A DNA stretch of 64,000 nt from an uncultured Pseudomonadales bacterium (GTDB lineage: Bacteria > Pseudomonadota > Gammaproteobacteria > Pseudomonadales > Balneatricaceae), in contig CALSNA010000004.1 in assembly GCA_943787595.1 (NCBI GenBank), forward strand, positions 310,001 through 374,000, written 5' to 3'. The translations under genes were made by a program, and so were the position numbers. Below the pieces are notes generated by a model, which was not told the DNA's origin, did not search any database, and saw nothing but the letters and a program-made list of their open reading frames with translations. Positions 1 through 9,004 of the stretch are shown here, piece after piece; position 1 is the stretch's first letter; each line of letters opens with the position of its first letter.

Positions 1-703
1 CTTTAATTTCCCAGTATTCTTCCGGGATAAAAGCTCGAACTTCCCGTTCGCGTGCTACCACTAATTTAACGGCCACTGATTGAACACGTCCAGCTGATAA
101 GCCGCGAGCGATTTTGCGCCACAACAATGGTGATACCATAAAACCCACGACCCGATCAAGAAATCGTCGTGTTTGCTGGGCATTCACACGATCCATATCT
201 AATGCCCCGGGATTGGCAAAAGCTTCCTTGATGGAACTCTTGGTTATTTCATTGAAAACGACTCGTTGATAACGTTTTGGATCACCGCCAATGGCCTCCT
301 GTAGATGCCAAGCAATAGCCTCACCTTCACGATCAAGGTCAGTAGCCAAATAGATAGCCTCAGATGATTTAGCCAAGCTTTTAAGCTCTTTTACCACCTT
401 TTCCTTGCCTGGCAGTATTTGGTAGTTGGCCTGCCAGTCCTGATCGGGATTGACTCCCATCCGTTTGATTAGTTGTTGCTTGGCTTTAACTTTCTGGTGA
501 CAGACTTTTTCTTCAGCAGACATATTACGGGTTTTAGCAATTTCTTTAGCACGTGCTTTGGGATCAGATACATTGACAATAGAGCGTGTAGGCAAGTCAC
601 GAATATGCCCAACACTGGATTTGACCATAAAGTCCTTGCCCAAGTATTTATTAATCGTTTTGGCTTTGGCTGGTGATTCAACGATAACGAGAGACTTGCC
701 CAT
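1..703 (-). CDS. topA: DNA topoisomerase I, N-terminal part (cut by window edge)
   Basis: Type IA topoisomerase that relaxes negatively supercoiled DNA. The ATG is at 703 and the frame is open to base 1, giving the first 234 residues. The Toprim domain is clear: [13 protein letters not shown] at residues 5-17 carries the catalytic Glu, and [13 protein letters not shown] at 122-134 carries the metal-binding acidic triad. A charged insertion at about residues 60-90 resembles that of Pseudomonas-type TopA. The active-site Tyr and the C-terminal zinc fingers lie beyond the left edge, so integrity of the whole gene cannot be judged. The start is set by the match of [14 protein letters not shown] to the family N-terminus. 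Confidence 0.95.
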   Translation of the reverse strand, partial: MGKSLVIVESPAKAKTINKYLGKDFMVKSSVGHIRDLPTRSIVNVSDPKARAKEIAKTRNMSAEEKVCHQKVKAKQQLIKRMGVNPDQDWQANYQILPGKEKVVKELKSLAKSSEAIYLATDLDREGEAIAWHLQEAIGGDPKRYQRVVFNEITKSSIKEAFANPGALDMDRVNAQQTRRFLDRVVGFMVSPLLWRKIARGLSAGRVQSVAVKLVVAREREVRAFIPEEYWEIK

Positions 704-1323
704 ATAATCCCGTCTTCCAAATGTGATTGCATCATGGCAATAAGCCATGTATGCCTACCATGTTATCTTTCCTCAAACAGTCTGGCTTAGATACTTATTA
801 CAATAAGCTATAGCTTTAAGTCAGCATTACAGCAGGTTGATGCTGCGATGTTCTGTTTGTCTAAACCGTCCAAAATTGCATTTTTTAAAATAAAAATCAA
901 CCATTTTTAACTGCCTTTGTGCGATATTGTAAATCTCGTTGATATCATATGATTATAAATTGCCTAAACATTCAGTTATGGCATTTACCATAATATCTCC
1001 TTGACATTTCGGCCTAAAAAATTTCAATAAATAACCAACAATAATGAACTGATGGTCATAATGGCTTGAGACTATATCAAAAACAGATACAAGAACACCA
1101 TACATCAGGAGTTCAAAAAAAGTAAACTAGTCAGCAAACGTACATTAAATACCTTTGTGACATCATAGCTTAATAAGACAGGTGGGTATGTTGGTCACAG
1201 TCACATTGACCAAGGTACAAACAAGATGTTTTTAGTAGTGAATCTGCCGTTTCAGGATAGGGATCTAGCTTAGTTGATTTTCAGTTAACATATTGGTATC
1301 AATTATATACATGCTAGCACGAT
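704..1323. other. Gene-free region upstream of topA
   Basis: About 620 bases with no credible reading frame on either strand. The stretch is AT-rich and must contain the topA promoter on the minus strand, but no confident -35/-10 pair was found. No relic of a known neighbour was recognised. Confidence 0.5.
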
Positions 1324-1358
1324 CATGTTTGTGGTCCCTTACAAGAATCACAAACATG
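1324..1358 (-). terminator. Stem-loop after the tRNA operon
   Basis: Perfect 10-bp inverted repeat (1324-1333 with 1349-1358) around a 15-base loop, 27 bases downstream of the tRNA-Leu 3' end. Its place suggests the terminator or 3' processing structure of the tRNA transcript. No strong T-tract follows on the minus strand, so intrinsic termination is uncertain. Confidence 0.5.
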
Positions 1359-1384
1359 GCAGCCTGTTCGTGATATTAAGTTGG

Positions 1385-1469
1385 TGGTGCGGACGGAGAG
1401 ACTCGAACTCTCACACCTTACGGCACTGGAACCTAAATCCAGCGTGTCTACCAATTCCACCACGTCCGC
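1385..1469 (-). tRNA. tRNA-Leu(UAG)
   Basis: Class II tRNA with a 7-bp acceptor stem (GCGGACG with CGTCCGC), anticodon TAG, a long variable arm and an encoded CCA at 1385-1387. Last gene of a four-tRNA operon whose order Pro-Arg-His-Leu is conserved in many Gammaproteobacteria. Reads CUN-family leucine codons. Confidence 0.97.
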
Positions 1470-1520
1470 AAAATAAAAACGTGTATTGAACTTGTGCGAT
1501 TCAGCCGACACGATGTTCAA

Positions 1521-1597
1521 TGGGGTGGGCGATGGGGCTTGAACCCACGACCGCCGGAATCACAATCCGGAGCTCTACCGACTGAGCTACGCCCACC
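1521..1597 (-). tRNA. tRNA-His(GUG)
   Basis: Anticodon GTG. The extra G at position -1 opposite C73, the histidine identity element, is encoded at 1597 and 1524. CCA is encoded at 1521-1523. Third gene of the tRNA operon. Confidence 0.97.
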
Positions 1598-1617
1598 ATT
1601 ATCGACTAACAGGACTC

Positions 1618-1694
1618 TGGCGCACCCTGCAGGATTCGAACCTGCGACCTACGGCTTAGAAGGCCGTTGCTCTATCCGGCTGAGCTAAGGGCGC
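1618..1694 (-). tRNA. tRNA-Arg(UCU)
   Basis: Anticodon TCT, acceptor 5' strand GCGCCCT, encoded CCA at 1618-1620. It decodes AGA/AGG. Second gene of the tRNA operon, 23 bases from tRNA-His. Confidence 0.97.
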
Positions 1695-1736
1695 CTGTTC
1701 TGATGCCTTATTCTGTCAGGATACATAATCTTGTGT

Positions 1737-1813
1737 TGGTCGGGGTAGAGAGATTTGAACTCCCGACATCCTGCTCCCAAAGCAGGCGCGCTACCAGACT
1801 GCGCTATACCCCG
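1737..1813 (-). tRNA. tRNA-Pro(UGG)
   Basis: Anticodon TGG, acceptor stem CGGGGTA/TACCCCG, encoded CCA at 1737-1739. First gene of the tRNA operon, about 50 bases downstream of the promoter at 1864-1892. Confidence 0.97.
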
Positions 1814-1863
1814 ATATTATCAATCTTACCCTGTATCCGACAGCATGTGACGAGGAATTGCGC

Positions 1864-1892
1864 ATATTAACGCTCACATGCACGAACGTCAA
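1864..1892 (-). promoter_or_regulatory. Sigma-70 promoter of the tRNA operon
   Basis: On the minus strand TTGACG (1892-1887) and TAATAT (1869-1864) are separated by exactly 17 bases, a near-consensus housekeeping promoter. The -10 is followed at once by GCGC, a GC-rich discriminator of the kind that makes stable-RNA promoters sensitive to ppGpp. It lies between the cysS stop and tRNA-Pro, so the tRNAs can be transcribed independently of cysS. The start site was not determined. Confidence 0.8.
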
Positions 1893-1975
1893 GTTTTGAC
1901 TGAGTATCTTATGAAACAAAAATATTTTGCTATGTAAAGCGGTTCCCAATAATTAAAATAACACTACCTAAAAAA

Positions 1976-3364
1976 CTACTTTAGTCGCCGCCAGCGAGTA
2001 CCTTCACGACCATCTTCAAGCACAATGCCTCGTTCTTGCAACCAGGCTCGAAGTTGGTCTGCTTGCATAAAGTCTCGCGCTTGCTTTGCAGCTGTGCGCT
2101 GTTGTATTTTTGCTGCAACCGTAGCATCATCCAGAGCCCCTGTAGTTGCTACGCCATGCAGAAAATCATCGCTATCAGACTGTAATAAGCCAAGCACCCC
2201 AGCCAGTTTACGCAGTTGGCTAGCCAGTTCTCCAGCAGCAGTGTAATTGATTGTTTTGAGACGATTTATCTCGCGCGCCATATCAAATAGAACCACTAAT
2301 GCTTCACGAGTATTAAAGTCGTCATCCATGGCGCTGTGGAAGCGCTGTTCATATATAGGTTCTATAGGAATATGGCTATGTAATTCTAACCCTTGCAGAG
2401 CCATATAAAAACGCTCCAAAGCTGCTTGAGCCTCATGCAAGTTAGTCTCTGAATAATCAATCTGGCTGCGATACTGGCTAGCAGTGAGCATGTAACGTAC
2501 ATGTTCTGCTGAATACTTGTTGAGCACCTCGCGAATAGTGAAAAAGTTGCCCAAGGACTTAGACATTTTTTCCTGATTTACTCTCACAGCTCCTGCATGT
2601 AACCAGTAATTGACAAACTTGCTATCGTTGGCAGCTTCAGATTGGGCAATCTCATTCTCATGATGAGGGAAAGGCAGGTCAGGTCCTCCACCATGAATAT
2701 CAAAATGTTTTCCCAGACAACATTTGCTCATGGCAGAGCATTCAATATGCCAGCCTGGACGCCCTGGTCCCCAAGGTGAGTCCCAGCTAATTTCCTCTGG
2801 TTTGGCAGCTTTCCAAAGTACAAAATCCAGTGGATTATCCTTAGCTGCTGTAACATCAATTCTGGAGCCGGCGCGCATTTCATCTAGTTTACGATTGCTT
2901 AGTTGACCATAGGCAGTAAATCGCCTGATCTGATAATAAACATCGCCGTTAGCGGCAGCATAGGCATATCCCTTATCCAGTAGCACTTGCACCATGTCAA
3001 TAATGGCTTGTATATGCTTTGTTGCTCTGGGTTCCATAGTCGGTGGTAGTACGTCAAGAGCTCGTTCATCTTCATGCATGGCGTCAATAAATCGTTGCGT
3101 CAGTGATTCACAGGATTCACCATTGTCCCGAGCTCGTTGGATAATTTTGTCATCTACATCCGTAATATTACGGACGTAATCTACCTGATAGCCACGGTAT
3201 CGCAGGTAACGGGTGATCACATCAAAGGCCACCATGACCCTGGCATGGCCGATGTGACAATAATCATAAACCGTCATGCCACAAACATAGAGGCGAATTT
3301 TGCCTGGTTCAATGGGGATAAAAGTTTCTTTGCGATTAGTCAGGGTATTATATATATGTAGCAT
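1976..3364 (-). CDS. cysS: Cysteinyl-tRNA synthetase
   Basis: Class I aminoacyl-tRNA synthetase that charges tRNA-Cys in the cytoplasm. Its 462 residues match the family (about 460). The N-terminus shows the zinc Cys in VCGMTVYDY and the HIGH motif in DYCHIGHARVM near residue 40. Further zinc ligands are in WHIECSAMS and FPHHENE, and the second signature EKMSKSLGNFF lies near residue 270. The C-terminal helical anticodon-binding region is complete. It follows glnS by 9 bases, so the two synthetases form an operon that reads on toward the tRNA genes. The start codon is ATG with only a weak ribosome site, consistent with coupling to glnS. Confidence 0.97.
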   Translation of the reverse strand: MLHIYNTLTNRKETFIPIEPGKIRLYVCGMTVYDYCHIGHARVMVAFDVITRYLRYRGYQVDYVRNITDVDDKIIQRARDNGESCESLTQRFIDAMHEDERALDVLPPTMEPRATKHIQAIIDMVQVLLDKGYAYAAANGDVYYQIRRFTAYGQLSNRKLDEMRAGSRIDVTAAKDNPLDFVLWKAAKPEEISWDSPWGPGRPGWHIECSAMSKCCLGKHFDIHGGGPDLPFPHHENEIAQSEAANDSKFVNYWLHAGAVRVNQEKMSKSLGNFFTIREVLNKYSAEHVRYMLTASQYRSQIDYSETNLHEAQAALERFYMALQGLELHSHIPIEPIYEQRFHSAMDDDFNTREALVVLFDMAREINRLKTINYTAAGELASQLRKLAGVLGLLQSDSDDFLHGVATTGALDDATVAAKIQQRTAAKQARDFMQADQLRAWLQERGIVLEDGREGTRWRRLK

Positions 3365-3373
3365 AGGCAGTAA

Positions 3374-5047
3374 TTATGAATTAATCTTAACCCAGGAATC
3401 CTTTAGGGGTAGGGTGCGATTGACGATGATACGCTGTTTACAGCTATCAATATCAACGCAGAAATAACCTTCTCGCTCAAATTGGAAATGATCTCCCGGA
3501 GAAGATTTAGCAATGGATGGTTCAGCTATTGCGCTCGTTACGACCACCAGGGAATTAGGGTTTAGCTGAGTAGTAAAATCAATCTCTTTGTCTGCCTCTG
3601 GATTGGGATGGTTAAATAGGCGGTCATATAGATTCACTTTCAATGGTATCGCTTCAGCATCATTGACCCAGTGAATAACGCCATTAGCTCGGTAGCCCTG
3701 TGGTTTGCTACCTAGAGTGTCATGGTCATAATGACAGATCAGTTCAATCACCTTGTCGTTAGCATCTTTGATTACGCTTACACAGTGAATAATATAACTG
3801 CCCCGCAAACGCACTGCTTGTCCTGGTGCTAACCGTTTCCATTTACGGGGGGGCTGTTCAGCAAAGTCAGCTTGGTCAATATAGAGATTGCGACCCATAC
3901 TGACTTTCCTGTAACCCATGCTGACATCTTTTGGGTGTATTGGTAGAGACAAACTTTCGCTATGCCCATCGGGCCAATTAGCGATGGTAAGCTTGAGTGG
4001 GTTGATTACGCACATAGCTCGTGGTGCATAGGTATCTAGATCGTCACGCACAGCCGTTTCAAGTCGGCTCATGTCGGTAATACCCTTATTGCGAGCTACT
4101 GGTGTGGCGGCACAAAAATTACGAATTGCTCTAGGCGTGTAACCTCTTCGGCGCATACCGGATAGCGTCGGCATGCGAGGATCATCCCAGCTTTGCACCC
4201 ATCCTTCATCAACCAGCAGTTTAAGCTTGCGCTTACTGGTAATCGTGTAGTTGATTTCAAGTCGGGCGAATTCATATTGATGAGGGCGGCTAGGAACTGT
4301 AACATTCTCGATAAACCAGTCATACAGTGGTCGGTGATCTTCAAATTCAAGTGTGCAGATTGAATGTGTGACATGTTCAAGGGCGTCGCACAATCCATGA
4401 GTGAAGTCGTACATGGGGTAAATGCACCATTGGTTGCCGGTTTGGTGGTGCTGAGTGTGCCGAATCCGATAAATAATGGGATCCCGCATATTCATGTTGG
4501 GGGACGCCATATCAATTTTAGCCCTTAGTACCCGTTCCCCATCGCCAAATTGACCACGTTTCATGCGTTTAAACAAATCCAGGTTTTTGGCAATACTCCG
4601 TTCTCGATAGGGACTATTGCAACCCGGTTGAGTCAGGCTGCCACGATATCTTCTAGCCTGCCCTGGTGTTAAGTCACACACATAAGCCAAGTTCTTTTCA
4701 ATGAGTTCAATGGCAAAACCATACAAATCAGAAAAATAGTTAGATGCATAATAAGCTTTTTCGTGCCAACTAAAACCGAGCCAGCTCACATCTCGCTTGA
4801 TGGACTGGATATATTCTTGGCTTTCTCTGCCTGGGTTAGTGTCGTCAAAGCGTAAGTTGCATAAGCCGCCAAACTCTTGAGCCAGACCGAAATTAAGGCA
4901 GATGGAGACGGCATGACCAATGTGCAGGTAACCGTTGGGTTCAGGAGGGAAACGGGTAACCAGCTGACTAGTATGTTTGTCATGCTTTACATGCTCTAGC
5001 ATGATGCTGCGAATGAAATTTGAAGCAACAATAGTTGTTTCAGTCAC
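3374..5047 (-). CDS. glnS: Glutaminyl-tRNA synthetase
   Basis: Charges tRNA-Gln directly. The class I signature PPEPNGYLHIGHA is near the N-terminus and TITSKRKLKLLVDEG (the KMSKS equivalent) is about halfway. The sequence is strongly Pseudomonas-like, including a long shared C-terminal beta-barrel anticodon-binding part. I place the start at the GTG at 5047, not at ATGs further upstream. AGGAGA lies 7 bases before it, and the resulting N-terminus (MTETTIVASNFIR) aligns with family members. This gives 557 residues. It is first in the glnS-cysS unit and divergent from ppiB; the shared 290-base gap must hold both promoters. Confidence 0.96.
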   Translation of the reverse strand: MTETTIVASNFIRSIMLEHVKHDKHTSQLVTRFPPEPNGYLHIGHAVSICLNFGLAQEFGGLCNLRFDDTNPGRESQEYIQSIKRDVSWLGFSWHEKAYYASNYFSDLYGFAIELIEKNLAYVCDLTPGQARRYRGSLTQPGCNSPYRERSIAKNLDLFKRMKRGQFGDGERVLRAKIDMASPNMNMRDPIIYRIRHTQHHQTGNQWCIYPMYDFTHGLCDALEHVTHSICTLEFEDHRPLYDWFIENVTVPSRPHQYEFARLEINYTITSKRKLKLLVDEGWVQSWDDPRMPTLSGMRRRGYTPRAIRNFCAATPVARNKGITDMSRLETAVRDDLDTYAPRAMCVINPLKLTIANWPDGHSESLSLPIHPKDVSMGYRKVSMGRNLYIDQADFAEQPPRKWKRLAPGQAVRLRGSYIIHCVSVIKDANDKVIELICHYDHDTLGSKPQGYRANGVIHWVNDAEAIPLKVNLYDRLFNHPNPEADKEIDFTTQLNPNSLVVVTSAIAEPSIAKSSPGDHFQFEREGYFCVDIDSCKQRIIVNRTLPLKDSWVKINS

Positions 5048-5335
5048 AAGTTGTTCTCCTGGCATTCTAGTCATTGCAATTTATGCTGTCTATGTGGCAA
5101 CAATTTAAGAATTAAGATATTAATTATAGCGATAGCGAGACTCCCCGACCAGTTAAAGTTAAATCCTTTGTGGCTTATATAATGACTGTATAACAAAGCT
5201 ACGGCATTGCATTGGGCAGTTTATCCATTCATAATAGGAACTCAGTGTGAGTAGTGCATACATAACTGCTCGCGTTGAACTAACCCCGATATCCGCTACC
5301 CTCATGCGTGATACGAATGCTGCTAGGACTTATTG

Positions 5336-5842
5336 ATGTCTAAAATACGGATGCAAACCAACTTTGGTGATATTACCATTAAACTAAATTACGATCAGGC
5401 ACCTATCACTGCAGCTAATTTTGCAAAGTATGTTAGAGAAGGTTTTTATGACGGTGTTATATTCCATCGAGTGATTGATGGTTTCATGATTCAAGGTGGT
5501 GGTTTTGATGCTAGTATGAGCCCAAAGGAAACAAATGCCTGTATTGAAAATGAGGCAGACAATGGATTAGCCAATACAGTGGGTTCAGTTGCCATGGCTC
5601 GCACTATGGACCCCCATTCAGCATCGGCACAATTTTTTATCAACATTAGTGACAACAGTTTTCTCAACCATACCGGTAAAAACCCACAGGGCTGGGGTTA
5701 TGCTGTGTTTGCTATGGTTGTTGATGGCATGGATGTGGTGAACCAAATCAAAACTGTAGCAACTACTACACGCGCTGGTCATCAAGATGTGCCCGTTAAA
5801 CCAGTAATAATTGAAACTGTTACTATGCTTGATAAAGGTTAA
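5336..5842 (+). CDS. ppiB: Peptidyl-prolyl cis-trans isomerase, cyclophilin type
   Basis: Cytoplasmic cyclophilin that speeds proline isomerisation during folding. There is no signal peptide, so the PpiB form is preferred over periplasmic PpiA. Catalytic and binding residues are visible in FHRVIDGFMIQGG (Arg, Phe, Met, Gln) and in SASAQFFINISDN. Its 168 residues are full length. The ATG at 5336 has AGGA about 8 bases upstream; an in-frame TTG at 5333 is less likely. It precedes lpxH, as in Pseudomonas. Confidence 0.95.
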   Translation: MSKIRMQTNFGDITIKLNYDQAPITAANFAKYVREGFYDGVIFHRVIDGFMIQGGGFDASMSPKETNACIENEADNGLANTVGSVAMARTMDPHSASAQFFINISDNSFLNHTGKNPQGWGYAVFAMVVDGMDVVNQIKTVATTTRAGHQDVPVKPVIIETVTMLDKG

Positions 5843-5903
5843 TTTACTGTGCTTTGTCGCAATGTGCCGGACTTAGTTAATCACTTTGTTGTCGTCGTGC
5901 AAC

Positions 5904-6629
5904 ATGTGTTCATTGTTTATATCTGACCTTCACCTGCATCCCAGACGCCCTGAGTTAACTCAAGCGCTACACGATTTCTGCCAACAACAGGTTGAGCCGC
6001 AATCCAAGTTGTTTATTCTGGGGGACTTATTTGAAGCCTGGTTAGGTGATGATTTAGGCTTAGCTATGTATGCCGAAGTTGTCGCCTTATTAGCGCGGCA
6101 AACGCAACAAGGAACCCAAATTTATTTCATTTCTGGTAACCGAGATTTCCTAGTAGGTGAAGCGTTCAGTAGAACCACTGGCGTAACGCTGTTGCCCGAA
6201 GCTTATCAGTTGCAAATGGGACAGGATCGCATACTACTGCTGCACGGTGATACCTTATGCACCGATGATACCGACTACCAGAAGTTTCGCCAGCAGGTTC
6301 GGCAGCCGCAGTGGCAAATCGAATTTCTGGCCCAGCCGGCTGATGTGCGAATTGCCATAGCCAATCAATATCGCCAACAAAGCCAGTCCCTAACTGCCCA
6401 GAAATTAGAATCGATTATGGATGTTTCTGAGGCTGAAGTACTATGCCAACTACAGCAGCATGATTGTAATGTTCTAATTCATGGACACACTCATCGCCCC
6501 AAAGTACACTGCTACAATACCACTAAAGATATCCTGCAACGCATTGTGCTAGGTGATTGGGATAAGCATTTTTATTATTTAAAATGGCCTGATGAGGGCG
6601 CATGGCAGTTACTTAAACAAACTATTTGA
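5904..6629 (+). CDS. lpxH: UDP-2,3-diacylglucosamine diphosphatase
   Basis: Cleaves UDP-2,3-diacylglucosamine to lipid X and UMP, the fourth step of lipid A synthesis, at the inner membrane. Calcineurin-like metal-site motifs appear in order: DLHLHP near residue 8, GDLFEAWLGDD, GNRDFLVG, LHGDTL and HGHTHRP. I choose the ATG at 5904 because MCSLFISDLHL matches the family start; a TTG at 5886 would add six residues without support. The protein has 241 residues, full length. An intact gene means the cell probably still makes lipid A, although kdsA is missing from its usual place after pyrG. Confidence 0.94.
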   Translation: MCSLFISDLHLHPRRPELTQALHDFCQQQVEPQSKLFILGDLFEAWLGDDLGLAMYAEVVALLARQTQQGTQIYFISGNRDFLVGEAFSRTTGVTLLPEAYQLQMGQDRILLLHGDTLCTDDTDYQKFRQQVRQPQWQIEFLAQPADVRIAIANQYRQQSQSLTAQKLESIMDVSEAEVLCQLQQHDCNVLIHGHTHRPKVHCYNTTKDILQRIVLGDWDKHFYYLKWPDEGAWQLLKQTI

Positions 6630-6928
6630 GTAGCTGCGAGATTAATGTGTTCTTACTCATCTGCTTTTAGAAAATAACTTTTGAAATACGGAACCAATTT
6701 TATCTGTATTATATTGTACTTTACCCAAGAGTTTGTATAGTCTCTAACACTATAGCGAAACATAGATATGTACGATTCTATGCTTCACAGCTGTACTAAC
6801 TGAGCGACTACTGCATTTACGTACTAAATTCAGGTAAAATAAATATAACCTGATTGTTGCAGTGAGAATACTAGAAACACTATGTTTATTTTGATATCAC
6901 TGGTGCAATTAACTAAAAGGATCATATC
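6630..6928. other. Intergenic leader of the ABC importer operon
   Basis: AT-rich 299 bases without a reading frame. It must hold the promoter of the binding-protein gene; several TATA-like hexamers occur near 6700-6780, but none has a well-spaced -35. The ribosome site AAAAGG ends 8 bases before the ATG at 6929. Confidence 0.4.
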
Positions 6929-7894
6929 ATGATTATGAAAAAATTTATACAAATCTCGAGTGTAACTCTGGCACTTTCAATAGCTTCCAGTGCTATTGCT
7001 GATGTTAACGTAGCCTTTTTTTTAGAATGGGCTACTCCTAATCAAGTTGCCAAAGTAGAAAAAAGTTATGACAGTGCCCTAGGCGAAGCTGTTAACTGGA
7101 CCAATTTTGATACGGGTGTCCAAATGACCGAAGCTATGCTGTCTGGTGATATCGACATTTCTTACAGTCAGGGACTAGCGCCCTTTATTAATGCTATAAA
7201 CGCCAATGCACCCATAAAGCTGATTGCCGTTGCTGTACAGTATCCAGCCAATGATTGTGTGGTGCGTGATGGTGAAGGCATAGACAGCTCTAATGCTGCT
7301 GAACTGGAAGGCAAGGCCGTTGCTGTGCCATTATCAACTATGGCTGACTATAGTTTTCGTATGATGATGAGGTCTTTGAATATTGATGTAAACAAGATTA
7401 ATATCATCGATCAGGCTCCTGCTGATGCTGCTGTATCATTGGCTGATGGCAATGTGGTCATGGCTTGTGGTTATGGCGCTAACTCAATGGCTAAAATGTA
7501 TGAAGTGGGTAAAGCCTTGATGACCCTGGAAGAAAAAGAAGCGGCCGGTATTATCAGTTTTGACGTGGTTTCGGTCACTGAAAAATTTGCTCAGGAACAT
7601 CCTGATAAGGTTCGTACTTTCCTTGAAGTTACTAATCAAGCTAACCTTGAGTTTGCCGCTAGTCAGGAAAAAATCGCTGTTATTGCTGATGATGCTGGCA
7701 TGTCAGTCACTGATGCCCAAAAACAGATGTCAGAATTTGTCTTTCCTTCCAACGAGCAGCAACTTAATGAGTACTTCAATTCTGGAGGTTTAGCTGATAT
7801 TGCCATTAAGGTTGTTGGTAATGCATTCGCTACCCCTGAAAATCCAGCGCTGGATGACTACGGAGTGGCTATAGATACATCATTCTTAAAGTAA
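6929..7894 (+). CDS. TauA-like periplasmic substrate-binding protein
   Basis: Soluble binding protein of an ABC importer, 321 residues. The signal peptide covers about residues 1-24 (MIMKKF, a hydrophobic core, cleavage near AIADVNV). The mature start NVAFFLEWATPNQ and the blocks AMLSGDIDISYSQGLAPF and KAVAVPLSTMADYSFR match the TauA/SsuA/ThiY superfamily, closest to the taurine-binding proteins of marine bacteria. The substrate is therefore probably taurine or a similar small sulfonate or amine, but specificity cannot be proved from sequence. It is first in a three-gene unit with the ATPase and permease. A stem-loop directly follows the stop, as expected when the binding protein is made in excess. 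Confidence 0.88.
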   Translation: MIMKKFIQISSVTLALSIASSAIADVNVAFFLEWATPNQVAKVEKSYDSALGEAVNWTNFDTGVQMTEAMLSGDIDISYSQGLAPFINAINANAPIKLIAVAVQYPANDCVVRDGEGIDSSNAAELEGKAVAVPLSTMADYSFRMMMRSLNIDVNKINIIDQAPADAAVSLADGNVVMACGYGANSMAKMYEVGKALMTLEEKEAAGIISFDVVSVTEKFAQEHPDKVRTFLEVTNQANLEFAASQEKIAVIADDAGMSVTDAQKQMSEFVFPSNEQQLNEYFNSGGLADIAIKVVGNAFATPENPALDDYGVAIDTSFLK

Positions 7895-7901
7895 TTTAAA
7901 C

Positions 7902-7931
7902 AGCATCTTACTGCACGCAATGGCAGATGCT
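7902..7931 (+). promoter_or_regulatory. Stem-loop between binding-protein and ATPase genes
   Basis: Inverted repeat AGCATCT (7902-7908) with AGATGCT (7925-7931), starting 8 bases after the stop codon and followed by TTTGTG. The position fits a partial terminator or mRNA-stabilising element that lowers expression of the downstream ATPase and permease. Confidence 0.5.
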
Positions 7932-8047
7932 TTGTGCATTCATCATGGTATCTGCTATATTTTTGCCACTCTGCTCATGGACGCCTTGGATCACTAATAT
8001 GGTGCCTATGGTTAATCCAATCTTATCAAAGTGAGGACTGATACAGC

Positions 8048-8851
8048 ATGAGTCATCTGGTTGCAGATAAACTGAATATGCGTTTCACCACTCCCGCCGG
8101 GGCTACTGTGCACGCCCTGCAAGATATTTCCTTTACGCTATCAAAAGGTGAGTTACTATCTGTTCTAGGGCCATCAGGCTGTGGTAAAACTACTTTGTTA
8201 AATATTATTGCCGGGTTTTTGCGACCTACTAGTGGCCGACTCCAACTGGATGAAAACGAGATCAATGGGCCTGGAGTTGACCGAGGCATGGTGTTTCAGC
8301 AAGGCGCGTTATTTGAATGGCTAACTGTGGCTGAAAATGTAAATTTTGGCCTGCGTATGAAGAAATTTCCCCCAGTACAAACGGCAAAAAAAGTTACTGA
8401 ATGGTTAGAAATAGTTGGTTTGCAAGGATTTGGTGATACGCCCACTTATCAGTTATCTGGTGGTATGCAACAACGTATTGCACTGGCTCGTTGCCTCATT
8501 AACGATCCAGATCTTATCCTGATGGATGAGCCTCTGGGTGCTCTTGATGCGTTAACAAGGGAAAAAATGCAGTCGCTGATATTAAAAATTTGGCAAGAAA
8601 CTGGAAAAACCATCATGATTATTACTCATTCGGTGGAAGAAGCCCTGTTACTAGGGGAACGTCTTTTTGTGATGGCTCCAAGGCCAGGTCGGCTGCACCA
8701 CCAATACCGACTGCCATTTGCTGCACAGGGTATTTCCAGAGATCTTCGGGAGATCAAAAATACGCCCGATTTTACCAGTACCCGAGAAGAAATACTTAGT
8801 ATGATCTGGAACATGGAAGCAGAAATTATGGGTAAGGCCAATATGGCCTGA
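8048..8851 (+). CDS. ABC transporter ATP-binding protein (TauB/SsuB type)
   Basis: ATPase subunit that powers the importer at the inner face of the membrane; 267 residues. Walker A is GPSGCGKTTL near residue 40, the Q-loop is in VFQQGALFEW, the signature is LSGGMQQR, Walker B is LILMDEPLGALD and the switch His is in IITHSVEEA. The C-terminal region is the short form seen in TauB/SsuB, without a regulatory domain. GAGG about 12 bases before the ATG serves as ribosome site. It lies between the binding protein and permease, all on the plus strand. Confidence 0.93.
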   Translation: MSHLVADKLNMRFTTPAGATVHALQDISFTLSKGELLSVLGPSGCGKTTLLNIIAGFLRPTSGRLQLDENEINGPGVDRGMVFQQGALFEWLTVAENVNFGLRMKKFPPVQTAKKVTEWLEIVGLQGFGDTPTYQLSGGMQQRIALARCLINDPDLILMDEPLGALDALTREKMQSLILKIWQETGKTIMIITHSVEEALLLGERLFVMAPRPGRLHHQYRLPFAAQGISRDLREIKNTPDFTSTREEILSMIWNMEAEIMGKANMA

Positions 8852-9004
8852 AATAACGTGAAGAAACAAAATTGAATGTGTTAGGTGGACGAATAAAGAG
8901 ACTGTAAAAATTTATTTAATTGCTATGCATAATGAACTGAGTAAGTGTGTAAATGCCAGTTTTGCAGTGATCCTATATTGACTCAATAATATGAGCATAG
9001 ATGT

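Noticed and set aside
1323-1870. Short open frames on both strands across the tRNA cluster
   Set aside because: They are readings through four well-formed tRNA genes; none has a ribosome site or homology.
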